This document shows, one piece after another, positions 20,201 through 28,682 of a DNA stretch of 56,014 bases. Every line of letters starts with the position of its first letter. Positions within the stretch are counted from its first letter, which is position 1. Made by a program: the position numbers and the translations under genes. The notes beneath the pieces are model-generated. The model saw nothing but the letters and a program-made list of their open reading frames with translations. It did not search any database and had not been told where the DNA came from. This DNA comes from Opitutia bacterium (GTDB taxonomy: Bacteria; Verrucomicrobiota; Verrucomicrobiae; Opitutales; UBA953): assembly GCA_004558035.1 (NCBI GenBank), contig SFEJ01000015.1:1-56014 (forward strand), read 5' to 3'.

Positions 20201-21399
20201 GTTCCCGCGGAGGGCTCGACGAAATAGGCTTCCTTGTAATAATCCGTCTGCGACGTCTGCGTGTCGCCGGACATCTCCCGCGAAGAATTCAGATAATAGG
20301 AGCGGACCAGAGCGCCGTTGCGGGAAGCCTCGGAAAGCGAGGACGTCTTGGACTCGTTCTGAGAATCGACCGTTCCGGCGAGCGTCAGCGATTTCGCCGC
20401 CCACAACGTGCGCCCGAACTCGGGCACGCCGTCCGCGCCGTAGTATTTCTTGAGCGCGTTCGACGCGGAATCGACGGAATAATTGGAATTCGCCTCGGCG
20501 CCGAGCACGAGAACGCCGCCCGCCGCGTAGAAATTGCCGGAATATTCGATGCTTTCTCCGAGCAGCGTGAACTTGCCCGAGCCGGTCTTGTAAACGTTCG
20601 CGTCGCCGACGATGACGCCGATCGAGCCGCCGTCCGCGAGCGTGTTTCCGTCCACGTGGAGATCCACGTGATAGCGGTCGGAAATCGTGTTTCCGGACTG
20701 GAAGTTATTGAAGCCGACGTCCAAAATCGTTCCGGCTTGGGAGTTGTCCGTTCCCGCGCGCAGATTGTTCAGGAACACGAAATGATTGTCCGATCCGGAG
20801 AACATCCGATTGACGCTGTAAACCGGATCCAAGACGCTGCGGCCGATGTCGAGCGTCGCGGTGCCCATGAGCGTGATGGTGCCCACACCGCGCATTTCTC
20901 CTTCCGTCGGCATCCCCAGGCCCGCGTTGACCCGGCTGCCGTAATCCGCCCAAAGATTGACGGCGCCGCGCATCTGAAGCGTTCCTTCTTCGATGCGGAG
21001 CTCGCCGCCCTCCCAAGACAGACCGTCAAGCCAACTTCCCGACGTCGGAGCGTCTTCCTCGCTGTAAGAAGTCCCGTCCTCTCTGTGCACTTTCACGTTG
21101 GGAGCGTGTTGATACGAATAGGGGCCCGCCGTGTATCGGGGAAGGCTGTAAAAAATAACGTCCATCTCCAGCGAAAGCGTGTTGGCGCCCGTCTTGACGA
21201 GCGTTCCCGTCCCCTCCGGTCCTTTGCCGGGAAGCGGGAACTGACCGGAGCTCGTGTTCACTTCAATCACGCCGCCCGCGTAATTGTCGAAGATGAGCCC
21301 CTTTCCGGAGGTGTAGGTTTCCGCGAAAGAGGAAAGCGCCGCGGCGGAGAAAAGGCCTGCGGCGAGCAAAGCGGTTTTGGTGAGAATCGGGGAACGCAT
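14290..21399 (-). CDS. Giant autotransporter with PATR-type beta-helix passenger (paralog 2)
   Basis: About 2,369 residues: signal peptide (residues about 1-27, ending SSFAET), a beta-helix passenger with many KTGAGTLTL-like repeats, and a C-terminal barrel of about 290 residues ending NAGFRHTF. A conserved linker before the barrel contains LSPIGFASM, matching LSPLGFASM in the downstream paralog. I chose the ATG at 21399; an in-frame TTG at 21408 would add three residues, and neither has a clear ribosome-binding site. A helix-rich insert lies at about 18250-18640. The upstream PEGA-domain gene ends 18 bp before this start, and the second autotransporter follows after 25 bp, consistent with a single operon. 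Confidence 0.9.
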   Translation of the reverse strand: MRSPILTKTALLAAGLFSAAALSSFAETYTSGKGLIFDNYAGGVIEVNTSSGQFPLPGKGPEGTGTLVKTGANTLSLEMDVIFYSLPRYTAGPYSYQHAPNVKVHREDGTSYSEEDAPTSGSWLDGLSWEGGELRIEEGTLQMRGAVNLWADYGSRVNAGLGMPTEGEMRGVGTITLMGTATLDIGRSVLDPVYSVNRMFSGSDNHFVFLNNLRAGTDNSQAGTILDVGFNNFQSGNTISDRYHVDLHVDGNTLADGGSIGVIVGDANVYKTGSGKFTLLGESIEYSGNFYAAGGVLVLGAEANSNYSVDSASNALKKYYGADGVPEFGRTLWAAKSLTLAGTVDSQNESKTSSLSEASRNGALVRSYYLNSSREMSGDTQTSQTDYYKEAYFVEPSAGTLVVNDNQVVRNFQAMFANGASATDSNRSAASAVQNAADSADTDAPVIAGTGAGSYLAVAEGATLAVYQEAGKGGIYKGTICGVNETGDAAGVDSRTGALTKGGTIVKYGEGDIALVLEGANYEKLAILEAKNAFVNINAINLDPGSYDWTAGEWVRDPSLYVAEGVKFTIVENEAATLKMRLDATDLTFSSYAYIDTVGGQVDVSNDRTPGYVEVASEQRFVDGIVSVENGMTLILTATDFAGEVSGDVYKYYDRNGSGTFTDADGDVYAITRVEKNLETGKRVYYYTDADDNEQSVEEGAEGLAYADSIVFSGGSFGNAAAIVLSGKLDDAAAGKSVYSTLAFNGTDQKIRNLTGDGYSKVELGTSTLTVDVDATEIVRGEGETVTKTAVSTFDGAISGVGNLVKTGAETLTLGGGASLSYMGATVISDGSIKATKARSLWDSSALVLNGATRVVETEGADGNTVVSTEDVVRTTAVFTGAQNLVALFGASNSEVTLSGGELRLGADASRQDKIDAALAVNGSALGVIVTDDLGNSDEDAPTFPAGAGAASTDALVAAYLKPLTNLADAEQAEALKTYFSGARNNAAEVRGLFGLGDSAEKLSKADVTRIYLKLLRANGLLADNAATEAMIERLAFDGAVTAKSISKVGGDRATLSGTVEAESLAIYAGAVEIDADALASDDTFSKGVTIAAGATFAINTTGVEAGVFDKVVSGDGNFEKIGDGALTLGEDVVYYGTTTVKGGDLTMTLRSTAGGTYSQGDVFVESADSTLTFFQETDTLWTGMLGNKGDLVKTGAGTLELRGAGSRIDGGVAVKEGALLLADFTFADGAPEGALVSVEAGTTLTFEQTADSAIDRAFSGAGTLAKAGTGTLTLRDSSSTGEGFGAFAGDFRVQAGTLVLASGNIFSDAVSVDVAEGATLSVNANQTFKALSGTGDLFLEASTLTLTLANGDALGYDKSAGAYRATVNGVRGTDYSSFTAYSGRVGTLSSGASEFLVGGEGSLVFSGEVLAENIGLSVKEGAALITSVLTQRIRDVSESGSVVLAYSGADDAFFTGEIFGAVGRTVGKIGTGTIIMNDAVASSWQDAKLRVYEGTLALRGASAFGFDSAVVVEGATLSLEYTRDSAIDLSSVEGSGTIRLVPSESMASAGELTITDSSMLSPDSGADRYFNGVLDAGTLKIVVNGAGVSLCSVQTTGGFFSEDKVTLNQAHDTTIGGDFSGNVEVTGAGVLTIEDVDATGTILVNDGGVRIDASAERLNNDLAGGLRVKNDAKIYFANTNSQDVTGRLSGVQLRGAVKADGSFENIGTVELIKTGAADKTLDFLSVEDGGRYMLSVEQELWNALTGDDRGNAKLSVGVSEGTLAVSGLDDLNGAVGLVSYGAGTLEIRAVNAHQTLDRSISGDGNVAFGGGKTTTVSVDQAYTGETTISSGASVKFDNVALATSKLTVNGTMTGGVRLVGTPVVSVETRAVSANAAATVSGGDFVNNGTVTLDVSAGDRIEYAGTFDNRAGTIRLTGAAATKRGNEIVLFKSLSGTKMSSQELTANFADGRLTNGSSALMLAQTSDGVLSAFSLGESFGLTDGLHDGLSGSFTAVLDRLGGLDDAGEHGIVIEDDLLRNADGTVNIGGVIGSALNRDSAARLADDVANLSPIGFASMIALPRSSFANDVRAISERASHRRFDSTNEIYDNGAEFFARAQSTLRDGSKEADGANFDFNTYGVLVGADVKPDDYSLYGVAVGYDYGSATLHGGGGKIRSDGLRATAFFSSLLGDGTFFADAGAQVGVNRFETDRSTLVGKADGDADGWNVGAFANFGKGIELSKGKRSRLLATPYVGLEYLYSRVGSFDENGVAGLDVDSFDANSLVGRLGVVFDWQFQLGDWEARLSLGAAYAHEFLDDEADVDASFRRVADSKFRATGTIGAADTFSLAPSLTVDLSERNSLQFGYVLEYGTDEQLSHNFNAGFRHTF

Positions 21400-21417
21400 A
21401 GGATGCAAATTTTAAGA

Positions 21418-22590
21418 TTATTCGACGGGTTCGAGAACGAAGGTCGCGCCCTCCTTGAGAGCCGCGCCCAACGGGTTGTTTTCCAAATTGACGAGGACGC
21501 CTCCCGCCGTGGCGGAGACGATTTTCGCGGTCAGCGGCGGCTCGTCGAGCGAGACGACGAGGCGGCAGCGCGAGCCGTCCTTCAGCGCGGAGGCGGCGTT
21601 GACCGAAATCTGATAGCGCGTGTCCGTGAGGCGCATCACCACCTTGCCGACGATTTTCTCGGGCGCGGCGGGAGCGGCGGCGGTTTCGGCTGGCTGCTCG
21701 GCGGGTTTTTCCGCGACGGGAGCGGGCGTCGGCGCTTCGGAGACTCCGGGCGGGAGCGGTTCCGCGGGAAGATCCGCGCCGGGCATGACGGCGGAACGCG
21801 CGGCGAAGGCGCCGCGCCAGACGGAGACTTCCCTGCCCGCGAGCGGCAGGAAGATTTCGACGTTGCGCAGGCCGACGGGCAGATCCGTCAGCGCGCCGTC
21901 CGAGAGCGTCGCGGGAATGCCGTCCACCCTGACGACGGAGCCGGGCTGACTCGCGAGCGCGAGCTGGACTTCCGGCAGCACGATCTTGCCGTCGGGCTTC
22001 TGCGCGGGAATGTTGCCGCGCAGGTCGAAAGCGATTTTCGCGGTCTCGCCGGCGCGGATCTTCACGCGCTTGGAGCTGACGCCGTAAACGGACGAACGCG
22101 CCTCGACGGCGACTTCCCTGCCGGGCTCGAGCGAGCCGAGCACGAGCACGCCGCGCCCCTTGAAATCGCCGTCCACGAAGATGGCGACGTCCGTCGGCAG
22201 GCAGGAGACGGAGAGCTCTCCGGTGCGCATCTTCAGCGCGGGAACGACTTTCGCGACGGCTCCTGGAGCGAGATTCAGCTCCGCGACGAAAGGCTCGAGC
22301 GCGTCCGGATGCTCGAAGACGAAGGTCTGCGTTCCCGCGGGAACGCCCCGATCGGCGACGAGAAGACCGTCTTCACCGACGACGCCGAGCACGATTCGCT
22401 TTTCGCCTTCGACGCGCGTGACGCGCGTGCCGGCTTCGGCGCGGACGACGAGCACGGGAGCGGCCTGCGGTGCGACGGGCTCGTCCGCGGCGAAGCTCGG
22501 AGACGCGACGCCCCCGAACGCGATCAGGGAAAAAGCGAAAAGCAGCCACGCGACCGCAGAAGTCTTTCTTGTCCGGGTTGAAGTCGACAT
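21418..22590 (-). CDS. Secreted PEGA-domain protein
   Basis: A 390-residue exported protein with a signal peptide (about 1-35, ending PSFAAD). The middle holds several short beta-rich segments resembling PEGA domains: VSCLPTDVAIFVDGDFKG (about residues 127-144) and VVRVDGIPATLSDGALTDLPVGLR are the clearest. A Pro/Ala/Glu-rich linker follows, then a C-terminal beta-rich domain of about 75 residues. PEGA domains are common in surface and S-layer-like proteins. Its place immediately upstream of the two autotransporters, 18 bp from the first, suggests a related envelope job such as a periplasmic or surface partner. Specific function is not recognisable. Confidence 0.65.
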   Translation of the reverse strand: MSTSTRTRKTSAVAWLLFAFSLIAFGGVASPSFAADEPVAPQAAPVLVVRAEAGTRVTRVEGEKRIVLGVVGEDGLLVADRGVPAGTQTFVFEHPDALEPFVAELNLAPGAVAKVVPALKMRTGELSVSCLPTDVAIFVDGDFKGRGVLVLGSLEPGREVAVEARSSVYGVSSKRVKIRAGETAKIAFDLRGNIPAQKPDGKIVLPEVQLALASQPGSVVRVDGIPATLSDGALTDLPVGLRNVEIFLPLAGREVSVWRGAFAARSAVMPGADLPAEPLPPGVSEAPTPAPVAEKPAEQPAETAAAPAAPEKIVGKVVMRLTDTRYQISVNAASALKDGSRCRLVVSLDEPPLTAKIVSATAGGVLVNLENNPLGAALKEGATFVLEPVE

Positions 22591-22636
22591 TTAAAGGGGA
22601 AAATTGAGGGGTTGGTTTCGTGTCATAACACAGGTT

Positions 22637-23290
22637 TCAGAAGCGAAAGTCAAGCCCCAGATTCAGGGAATGACCGCCTCCCATGCCCGTCATTTGCTCG
22701 GCTTCGTCGTTCGCGACCCAGACGAAGCGGTAGCCGGCCTCCGCCGTCCAGCCTCGGGTGATTTTCCAGCGGGCTCCGCAGCCGACGGCGCCGACGACGT
22801 CCCACTTCGTCACGTGCGAGCCGCCGACGAGGTAATCGTCGCAGCAGACGCCGGCGGAAACGGCGACGTAGGGCGCGAAAGCGTCCCCCCAAAGCTCGAC
22901 CGCGAATTCGCGCGCGTAGGTCGCCAGCAGCGGGATCGCGGTCTGATAGGCGCCGTAGTCGTCGCTGTGCGACTGGAACGCGGCGACGGAGAGCTCGACG
23001 CGGTTCGCACCGAATTCGCGGCCGAAGGCGAGCTCGGCGCCGCCGGTGAACTCCCAGTCCCTGCGGCGCGGGAACACGGCGACGGCGCGGACGGCGGCGT
23101 AGGGCGCCTCGTCGCGCGCGGCGTAGGCGGCGAGCTTTTCGCGGGCGGTCTCGTCCGCGGGGCGGGCGGGTTCGGGCGCGAGCGCGGCGCGGTTGGGCGC
23201 GGTTTCCTCGCGGAGCGTGACGGGATCGATTTCGGCGGACGCGGCGACCGCCGCGAGCGGGAACAGAAGAATGGCGAAAGATTTTTTCAT
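22637..23290 (-). CDS. Probable outer-membrane beta-barrel protein
   Basis: A 217-residue protein with a signal peptide (MKKSFAILLFPLAAVAASAE). After an Ala/Pro/Glu-rich stretch it consists of alternating hydrophobic/polar strands and ends LNLGLDFRF, with a terminal Phe typical of barrel recognition by the BAM machinery. Paired cysteines occur at CCDD. No enzyme motif is visible. It is 46 bp upstream of the PEGA gene on the same strand and may be first in the autotransporter operon. A terminator separates it from the ferredoxin gene. I cannot name the family. Confidence 0.6.
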   Translation of the reverse strand: MKKSFAILLFPLAAVAASAEIDPVTLREETAPNRAALAPEPARPADETAREKLAAYAARDEAPYAAVRAVAVFPRRRDWEFTGGAELAFGREFGANRVELSVAAFQSHSDDYGAYQTAIPLLATYAREFAVELWGDAFAPYVAVSAGVCCDDYLVGGSHVTKWDVVGAVGCGARWKITRGWTAEAGYRFVWVANDEAEQMTGMGGGHSLNLGLDFRF

Positions 23291-23350
23291 TGCCGTTGCG
23301 AAGGGGGTTGTCGATGAGCGCGGAGCTTAGACCCTCCGGCGCGGGAACGC

Positions 23351-23382
23351 AAAAAAAAACCGAAAGGCGCGAGCCCTTCGGT
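23351..23382 (-). terminator. Rho-independent terminator after the ferredoxin gene
   Basis: On the minus strand ACCGAAGGG pairs with CCTTTCGGT (one wobble) around a 6-nt loop, followed directly by nine T (complement of 23351-23359). It lies 25 bp beyond the ferredoxin stop. Confidence 0.85.
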
Positions 23383-23406
23383 CTTTGAAAAGGAGAGCGA
23401 AAAAAC

Positions 23407-23640
23407 TCACTCGCCGTCGTCGCCGATCGCGTCCACCGGGCAGGAGCCCTTGGCTTCTTCGCAGAGGGCGATTTCTTCGTCCGTGGACGGCTGCTTGATG
23501 ACGATCGTCACGCCGTTGTCGTCGTCGCGCGCGAAGAAATCGGGCGCGGTCTCGCGGCAGACGTCGCAATCGATGCACTGGTTGTCCACATAGAATTTTC
23601 CGGGAACGCATCCCGCGTTTTTGTCTTCGATGTTTGCCAT
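23407..23640 (-). CDS. Small [4Fe-4S] ferredoxin
   Basis: A 77-residue acidic electron carrier. Cys22, Cys25 and Cys28 (C-x2-C-x2-C) and a distant Cys67 followed by Pro (GSCPVDAI) form the ligand pattern of a single-cluster 4Fe-4S ferredoxin. Cys11 and Cys60 are extra and could form a disulfide, as in some monocluster ferredoxins. The fold matches the usual 60-80 residue size. It is monocistronic, with its own terminator. Its redox partner is not evident; neighbours are a beta-barrel gene and a divergent PurM-like gene. Confidence 0.85.
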   Translation of the reverse strand: MANIEDKNAGCVPGKFYVDNQCIDCDVCRETAPDFFARDDDNGVTIVIKQPSTDEEIALCEEAKGSCPVDAIGDDGE

Positions 23641-23797
23641 AGAGCTGAAATCATGCGCCGCGCCTCCACGCCAGTCAAGAGGAAACCCCGTTCCCGCGCC
23701 CGCGAAGACGAAAATTCGAAAGAACCTTTTCCCGGCCCTCGCGCGCTTCTGCTTTTAAGCTTTAAGCGGCGGGCCTCAGGGCTTAAAGTGCTTCACC

Positions 23798-25003
23798 ATG
23801 GCAAGCAACAACATTTCCGGTTCTCAGGGGCGCTACGCGGCGCGCGGCGTCTCCTCCTCCAAAGACGAAGTCCACGCCGTCGTCGACAAGATCGACAAGG
23901 GGCTTTTCCCTGGCGCGTTCTGCAAGATCACGGAGGATTTTCTCACGGGGAATCCCGAACTGTGCGACTGCACGCACTCCGACGGCTCGGGCACGAAGTC
24001 GCTGCTCGCCTACATGTATTGGAAGGAGACGGGCGACGCGTCCGTCTATCGCGGAATCGCGCAGGACAGCATCGTGATGAACATCGACGACCTGCTCTGC
24101 ATCGGCGTGACGGGCAACACGATCATCTCCTCGACCATCAACCGCAACGCGAAAAGCATTCCCGGCGAAGTGCTCGCGCACCTCATCGGCGGGACGGAGG
24201 AATTTCTGCAGATGCTGCGCGACTACGGCGTGGACATCCGCTCCGGCGGCGGCGAAACGGCGGACGTCGGCGACCTGACGCCGACCTGCACGGTGGATTC
24301 GTGCGCGACGGCGGTGCTGCCGCGTTCCCGCGTCGTGGACGCGTCGCGCATCCGCCCGGGTCTCGCGATCGTCGCGCTCTCGTCCGCGGGAACGTGCGCC
24401 TACGAGCCCGTCGAAAATTCCGGCATCGCCTCGAACGGGCTCACGTCCGCGCGCCACGAAATGCTCTGCCGCCACTACGCGGAAACGTATCCGGAAACTT
24501 TCGACGCGCGCATCGATCCGCGCTACGTCTACTGCGGCCCGTACCGCATGGGCGACGCGCTCCCGGGCTCGACGCTGACGGTCGGCAAGGCGCTGCTCTC
24601 GCCGACGCGCACCTACGCGCCGTTCGTGCTGCGCCTGCTGAAGGAACTTCCGGTCGAACGCGTCTTCGGGCTGATCCACTGCTCCGGCGGCGCGATGACG
24701 AAATGCGTCCGCTTCGGCAGAAACGTGCATTTCGTGAAGGACGCCCTGCTTCCCGTGCCGCCGATCTTCAGGGCGATCCGCAAAGCCAGCGGCACCGACG
24801 CGGCGGAAATGCACCGCGTGTACAACATGGGCCAGCGCCTCGAGATCTACGTCGAGGAAAGCGACGTTCCCGCCGTGCGCCAGATCGCGGATTCGCTCCG
24901 CATCGAATCGCGCGTCATCGGCAGAACGGAAGCGTCGAAGAAACCCGACGGCTCGAACCACATCACGCTGACGACCGCCGACGGCGAAGTCGTGGAATAC
25001 TGA
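23798..25003 (+). CDS. purM: Phosphoribosylformylglycinamidine cyclo-ligase (AIR synthase, PurM) family protein
   Basis: A 401-residue member of the PurM/AIR synthase superfamily. The nucleotide-binding segment DGSGTKSLLA (about 62-71) and SGGGETADVGD correspond to the DGxGTK and GGETA motifs of PurM. PurM closes the imidazole ring in purine synthesis, converting FGAM and ATP to AIR. It is longer than the classical 345-residue enzyme, and both motifs vary slightly, like the divergent PurM forms I recall from Bacteroidetes. A related function in the same superfamily is therefore possible. The ATG at 23798 is the first plausible start. The gene stands alone, ending before a terminator hairpin shared with the convergent PDZ gene. 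Confidence 0.75.
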   Translation: MASNNISGSQGRYAARGVSSSKDEVHAVVDKIDKGLFPGAFCKITEDFLTGNPELCDCTHSDGSGTKSLLAYMYWKETGDASVYRGIAQDSIVMNIDDLLCIGVTGNTIISSTINRNAKSIPGEVLAHLIGGTEEFLQMLRDYGVDIRSGGGETADVGDLTPTCTVDSCATAVLPRSRVVDASRIRPGLAIVALSSAGTCAYEPVENSGIASNGLTSARHEMLCRHYAETYPETFDARIDPRYVYCGPYRMGDALPGSTLTVGKALLSPTRTYAPFVLRLLKELPVERVFGLIHCSGGAMTKCVRFGRNVHFVKDALLPVPPIFRAIRKASGTDAAEMHRVYNMGQRLEIYVEESDVPAVRQIADSLRIESRVIGRTEASKKPDGSNHITLTTADGEVVEY

Positions 25004-25035
25004 GAACGCGCCGCCGAGCGCGGCGGGATTTTCCG

Positions 25036-25075
25036 AAAAAAAGAACGGGCGATTCCTCTCGGAATCGCCCGTTCA
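25036..25075 (-). terminator. Bidirectional-looking terminator between purM and the PDZ gene
   Basis: A perfect 14-bp stem, GAACGGGCGATTCC at 25043-25056 with its complement at 25061-25074, has a TCTC loop. The A-run at 25036-25042 gives a T-run on the minus strand, so it best serves the minus-strand operon that ends at 25142. It may also stop plus-strand purM transcripts. Confidence 0.9.
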
Positions 25076-25141
25076 GCTTCTATCTCTACTAACTCTAACT
25101 TCTCTATCTAACCCAAAAACATCTTAAAAGCGTCGCGCGGA

Positions 25142-26107
25142 TCATTTTTTGTTTTTCAGATTCACGAAAACGCTTTTTTCCGCTTCTTCGTCGGGCGCGA
25201 TCGGCGTCAGCGTCGTGAAGTCGGAAATGATTTCGAGCGCGCGCGGCGGAATCCTGTCGATTTCGTCCTGCGTCGAGCAGGGTCCTCGGAAGATTTCGCA
25301 GCCGTCGGCGGTGCGCACGGTGACTTCGCGCCTGTCGTTTTCGCGCGTCAGCACCACGGTGTTTCCGTCCGCGAAATAGACCTGCGAGGCAGCGGACATG
25401 CCGCCGATGAGCGTGCCGCGCCCGGTGCGCTCGATCCGTCGCAGGCTTTCTTCCGGGTCGGGCATGCGTTTGCGGAAGATCTGCAGCACGCGCATGAGGT
25501 CGGCGGGAACGTCTTCAACGTTCGTGCGGATGATGACGGCGTCAGGCGTCACGGCGACGCGGTTGCTCCATTCCATGTTCTTGGAGAGCGGAATTTCGCG
25601 GCCGTTGACGAGCAGGCGCACGTCGTCCTTGTCGTTCGGCGCGGGAACGATGCCGGCTTCGTTCCCGCGGACGGCGACCGCCGAGCCCGTCCGTGCGCAG
25701 AGCTGGACGCGGGCGCGTTTGAGCTCGCCGTCGTGCACGAAGTCGATTTCGACGACGGCGTCGGAATCGTAGGTGCGCAGCAGCGCCGCGAACTGATTCG
25801 GGAAAAACAGCTTCTGCCCGTCGAACGAGAGCAGAATGTCGCCGGCGCCGAGCCCCGCCTTTTCCGCGGGCGAGTCTTCCTTCACGTAGATGACGGGGAG
25901 ACCGAACTTGCGCTCCCCGCGCGCGTAAAAGGTGTTGATGCCGAACGCCGCGCCGAAGAGCGGCACGGAATTCCTCACGATGTTCACCGAGGCGAGATTC
26001 ATCTTCGCGGCGGGAACGTCCTTCGCTTCCTGCGCGATCGCGGGAGCCATGAGGCCCGCGGCGATGACGAGCGGCGCGACGGCCTTGATTTTCTTGGAGA
26101 TGCGCAT
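25142..26107 (-). CDS. Exported PDZ-domain protein of the ECF sigma operon
   Basis: A 321-residue protein with a signal peptide (about 1-27, ending PAIAQ). A PDZ domain is visible around residues 60-140, with VIYVKEDSPAEKAGLGAGDI, the classic peptide-binding and post-PDZ pattern of DegP/DegS-like proteins. No protease triad is present, so it is probably a scaffold or sensor. The rest, including a C-terminal segment about response to a cysteine pair (CEIFRGPC), is unrecognised. The start at 26107 is backed by AAGGAG about 10 nt upstream. The anti-sigma-like gene ends 26 bp before it. The arrangement suggests it senses envelope state for the adjacent sigma factor, or is its target. Confidence 0.75.
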   Translation of the reverse strand: MRISKKIKAVAPLVIAAGLMAPAIAQEAKDVPAAKMNLASVNIVRNSVPLFGAAFGINTFYARGERKFGLPVIYVKEDSPAEKAGLGAGDILLSFDGQKLFFPNQFAALLRTYDSDAVVEIDFVHDGELKRARVQLCARTGSAVAVRGNEAGIVPAPNDKDDVRLLVNGREIPLSKNMEWSNRVAVTPDAVIIRTNVEDVPADLMRVLQIFRKRMPDPEESLRRIERTGRGTLIGGMSAASQVYFADGNTVVLTRENDRREVTVRTADGCEIFRGPCSTQDEIDRIPPRALEIISDFTTLTPIAPDEEAEKSVFVNLKNKK

Positions 26108-26133
26108 GACGGAACCTTTCTCCTTGGGGGGGG

Positions 26134-26694
26134 TCAATAGACGGCGACGAGCGTCGGAACGGTGTTTTCGAAGGGGCGGTATTCCACGTAGGTCTTCTGC
26201 GTCTTCGGATCGCGCCAACGCTGCGCGTTCGTGTAAATGTAGCGGATCGGGCGCACGAGCTCGCCGTCGTCGTTCAGCTCGACGGGCAGCTCCTCGATGT
26301 CGCGCAGCACGTTTTCCGTGCTCACCAGCTCGTAGTTGGGCGCTTCCGTTTCGGAAAGCTGCCAGAACGCGACGCCCGCGGCGGCGATGCCCGCGGCGGC
26401 GGCGGCGGAGATCCAGCGCGGGAACGCGCGGGAACGCTTCGGGAAATCCAGCGTGTTGCCGCCGTTCCCGCTTTCGCCCAGCGCTTCCGCCGTACGCCGG
26501 AAGAACGCTTCGCTCGGCGCCCGCGGCGTGAGCGCGCGCAGCGCCGCCTCGATCTCCGCGTCGTCCGCGGAAAGCGCGACGTCCTCCTCCTCCGCCATGC
26601 GCGCGCGCACGGCTTCAAAAAATCTTCCCGAAAGGGGCGTCAGGGGCGCCGATTTCAGTTCCTCTTCAAATTTTCTGATTTCCGCTTCGGTCAT
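26134..26694 (-). CDS. Membrane-bound anti-sigma-factor-like protein
   Basis: A 186-residue protein with an acidic, helical N-terminal cytoplasmic part (1-90), one transmembrane segment (about 93-111) and a periplasmic C-terminal domain of about 75 residues. Its ATG overlaps the TGA of the upstream ECF sigma gene (ATGA), a hallmark of translational coupling between a sigma factor and its anti-sigma factor. The cytoplasmic part holds two related segments, LTPLSGRFFEAVRARM and LTPRAPSEAFFRRTAEAL, which may be a duplicated sigma-binding helix. No zinc-binding ZAS motif (HxxxCxxC) is present, so it is not a classical RskA/RsrA type. Role by context only. Confidence 0.65.
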   Translation of the reverse strand: MTEAEIRKFEEELKSAPLTPLSGRFFEAVRARMAEEEDVALSADDAEIEAALRALTPRAPSEAFFRRTAEALGESGNGGNTLDFPKRSRAFPRWISAAAAAGIAAAGVAFWQLSETEAPNYELVSTENVLRDIEELPVELNDDGELVRPIRYIYTNAQRWRDPKTQKTYVEYRPFENTVPTLVAVY

Positions 26695-27191
26695 GATTCT
26701 TTTTTGATTGTCTTGCGCAGCGCCTCCAACGCGTAGCGATAGCGGGACGCCGCAGTGTTTTGCGATATTTTCAGTTCCTTGGCAATCTCGTCGAAAGTCA
26801 GCTCGCCCCAGATCTTCATCACGACGACTTCGCGCTGTTCGGGAGGCAGTTTCTGCAGCGCCGCCTCCAGCACCTTCGCCTCGTCGTCCTTGCCGAACTC
26901 GAACATCGTCGAGCGATCCCCCAATTCGTAGGCCTGCGTCTCGCGCTGCACCCGACGACTGCGGGAACGCCCGTGGTCGATCGCGGCCCGACGGATCGAA
27001 GTGATGATGAGAGCTTCCGGACTGCCGCCCAAATGCCGCTGATGCTTCCAGTAGCGGACGAACGCCTCCTGCAGCACGTCTTCCGCGTCCGCGAGAGAAT
27101 TCGTCCATTGCTGTGCGCACAGGAGAAGCCGGCGGCCGTTGGCGCGAAGCCACGTCTGCCAATCTTCTTGAGCGATAGGTTTCTCGGACAT
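26691..27191 (-). CDS. ECF-subfamily RNA polymerase sigma factor
   Basis: A 166-residue group IV sigma factor. Sigma-2 covers about residues 15-80, with DAEDVLQEAFVRYW, the core-binding helix. Sigma-4 covers about 108-160, with LPPEQREVVVMKIWGELTFDEIA and the helix-turn-helix region ISQNTAASRYRYALEALRK. Region 3 is lacking, as expected for ECF sigmas. It is the first gene of a three-gene operon with a membrane anti-sigma-like protein (4-nt overlap) and a PDZ protein. The operon probably autoregulates, but I could not identify its promoter motif in the 50-bp leader. Confidence 0.92.
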   Translation of the reverse strand: MSEKPIAQEDWQTWLRANGRRLLLCAQQWTNSLADAEDVLQEAFVRYWKHQRHLGGSPEALIITSIRRAAIDHGRSRSRRVQRETQAYELGDRSTMFEFGKDDEAKVLEAALQKLPPEQREVVVMKIWGELTFDEIAKELKISQNTAASRYRYALEALRKTIKKES

Positions 27192-27242
27192 TGTCGTTTG
27201 GTTCGTTCAGAAAGAAGCGGATTCGCCTCCGCGTTTTGTCTG

Positions 27243-27281
27243 AAAAAAGTCCGGGAGCCGTCGCCGGTTCCCGGACTTTTT
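27243..27281 (-). terminator. Rho-independent terminator after kbl
   Basis: GTCCGGGA (27249-27256) pairs with TCCCGGAC (27269-27276). The stem extends as A-run to T-run on both sides, so it can stop transcripts in either direction. It lies between the kbl stop and the sigma-factor start, which isolates the two minus-strand units. Confidence 0.9.
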
Positions 27282-27297
27282 CTTTAAGCCTTGAGCT

Positions 27298-28503
<1,206 letters not shown>

Positions 28504-28631
28504 AGCTTTTTCTTGTTTTTCGGTTGAAAGGTGCTTGGGAAAATCTGATTTTCCTCCGCGCCCCCGTCTCACGCAAACAAAAAATGCGCGGGAACGCCTT
28601 TTCCGCCGCGGAAACGCGCCGCGCTTTTATG

Positions 28632-28659
28632 TTGTAAAGCGGGCGTGCTCGGCTATGCT
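28632..28659 (+). promoter_or_regulatory. Predicted sigma-70-type promoter
   Basis: TTGTAA (28632-28637), a 16-bp spacer and TATGCT (28654-28659) stand 23 bp upstream of the ATG at 28683. They would drive the small gene and perhaps the ribH-nusB-ftsY run. Confidence 0.5.
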
Positions 28660-28682
28660 GAAGCGTTCATCTTATAAGAATC

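Noticed and set aside
14182..22581. 2,799-codon open frame on the plus strand opposite the second autotransporter
   Set aside because: Antisense shadow of a repeat-rich gene; composition is Arg/Val/Asp-rich and has no domain or signal.
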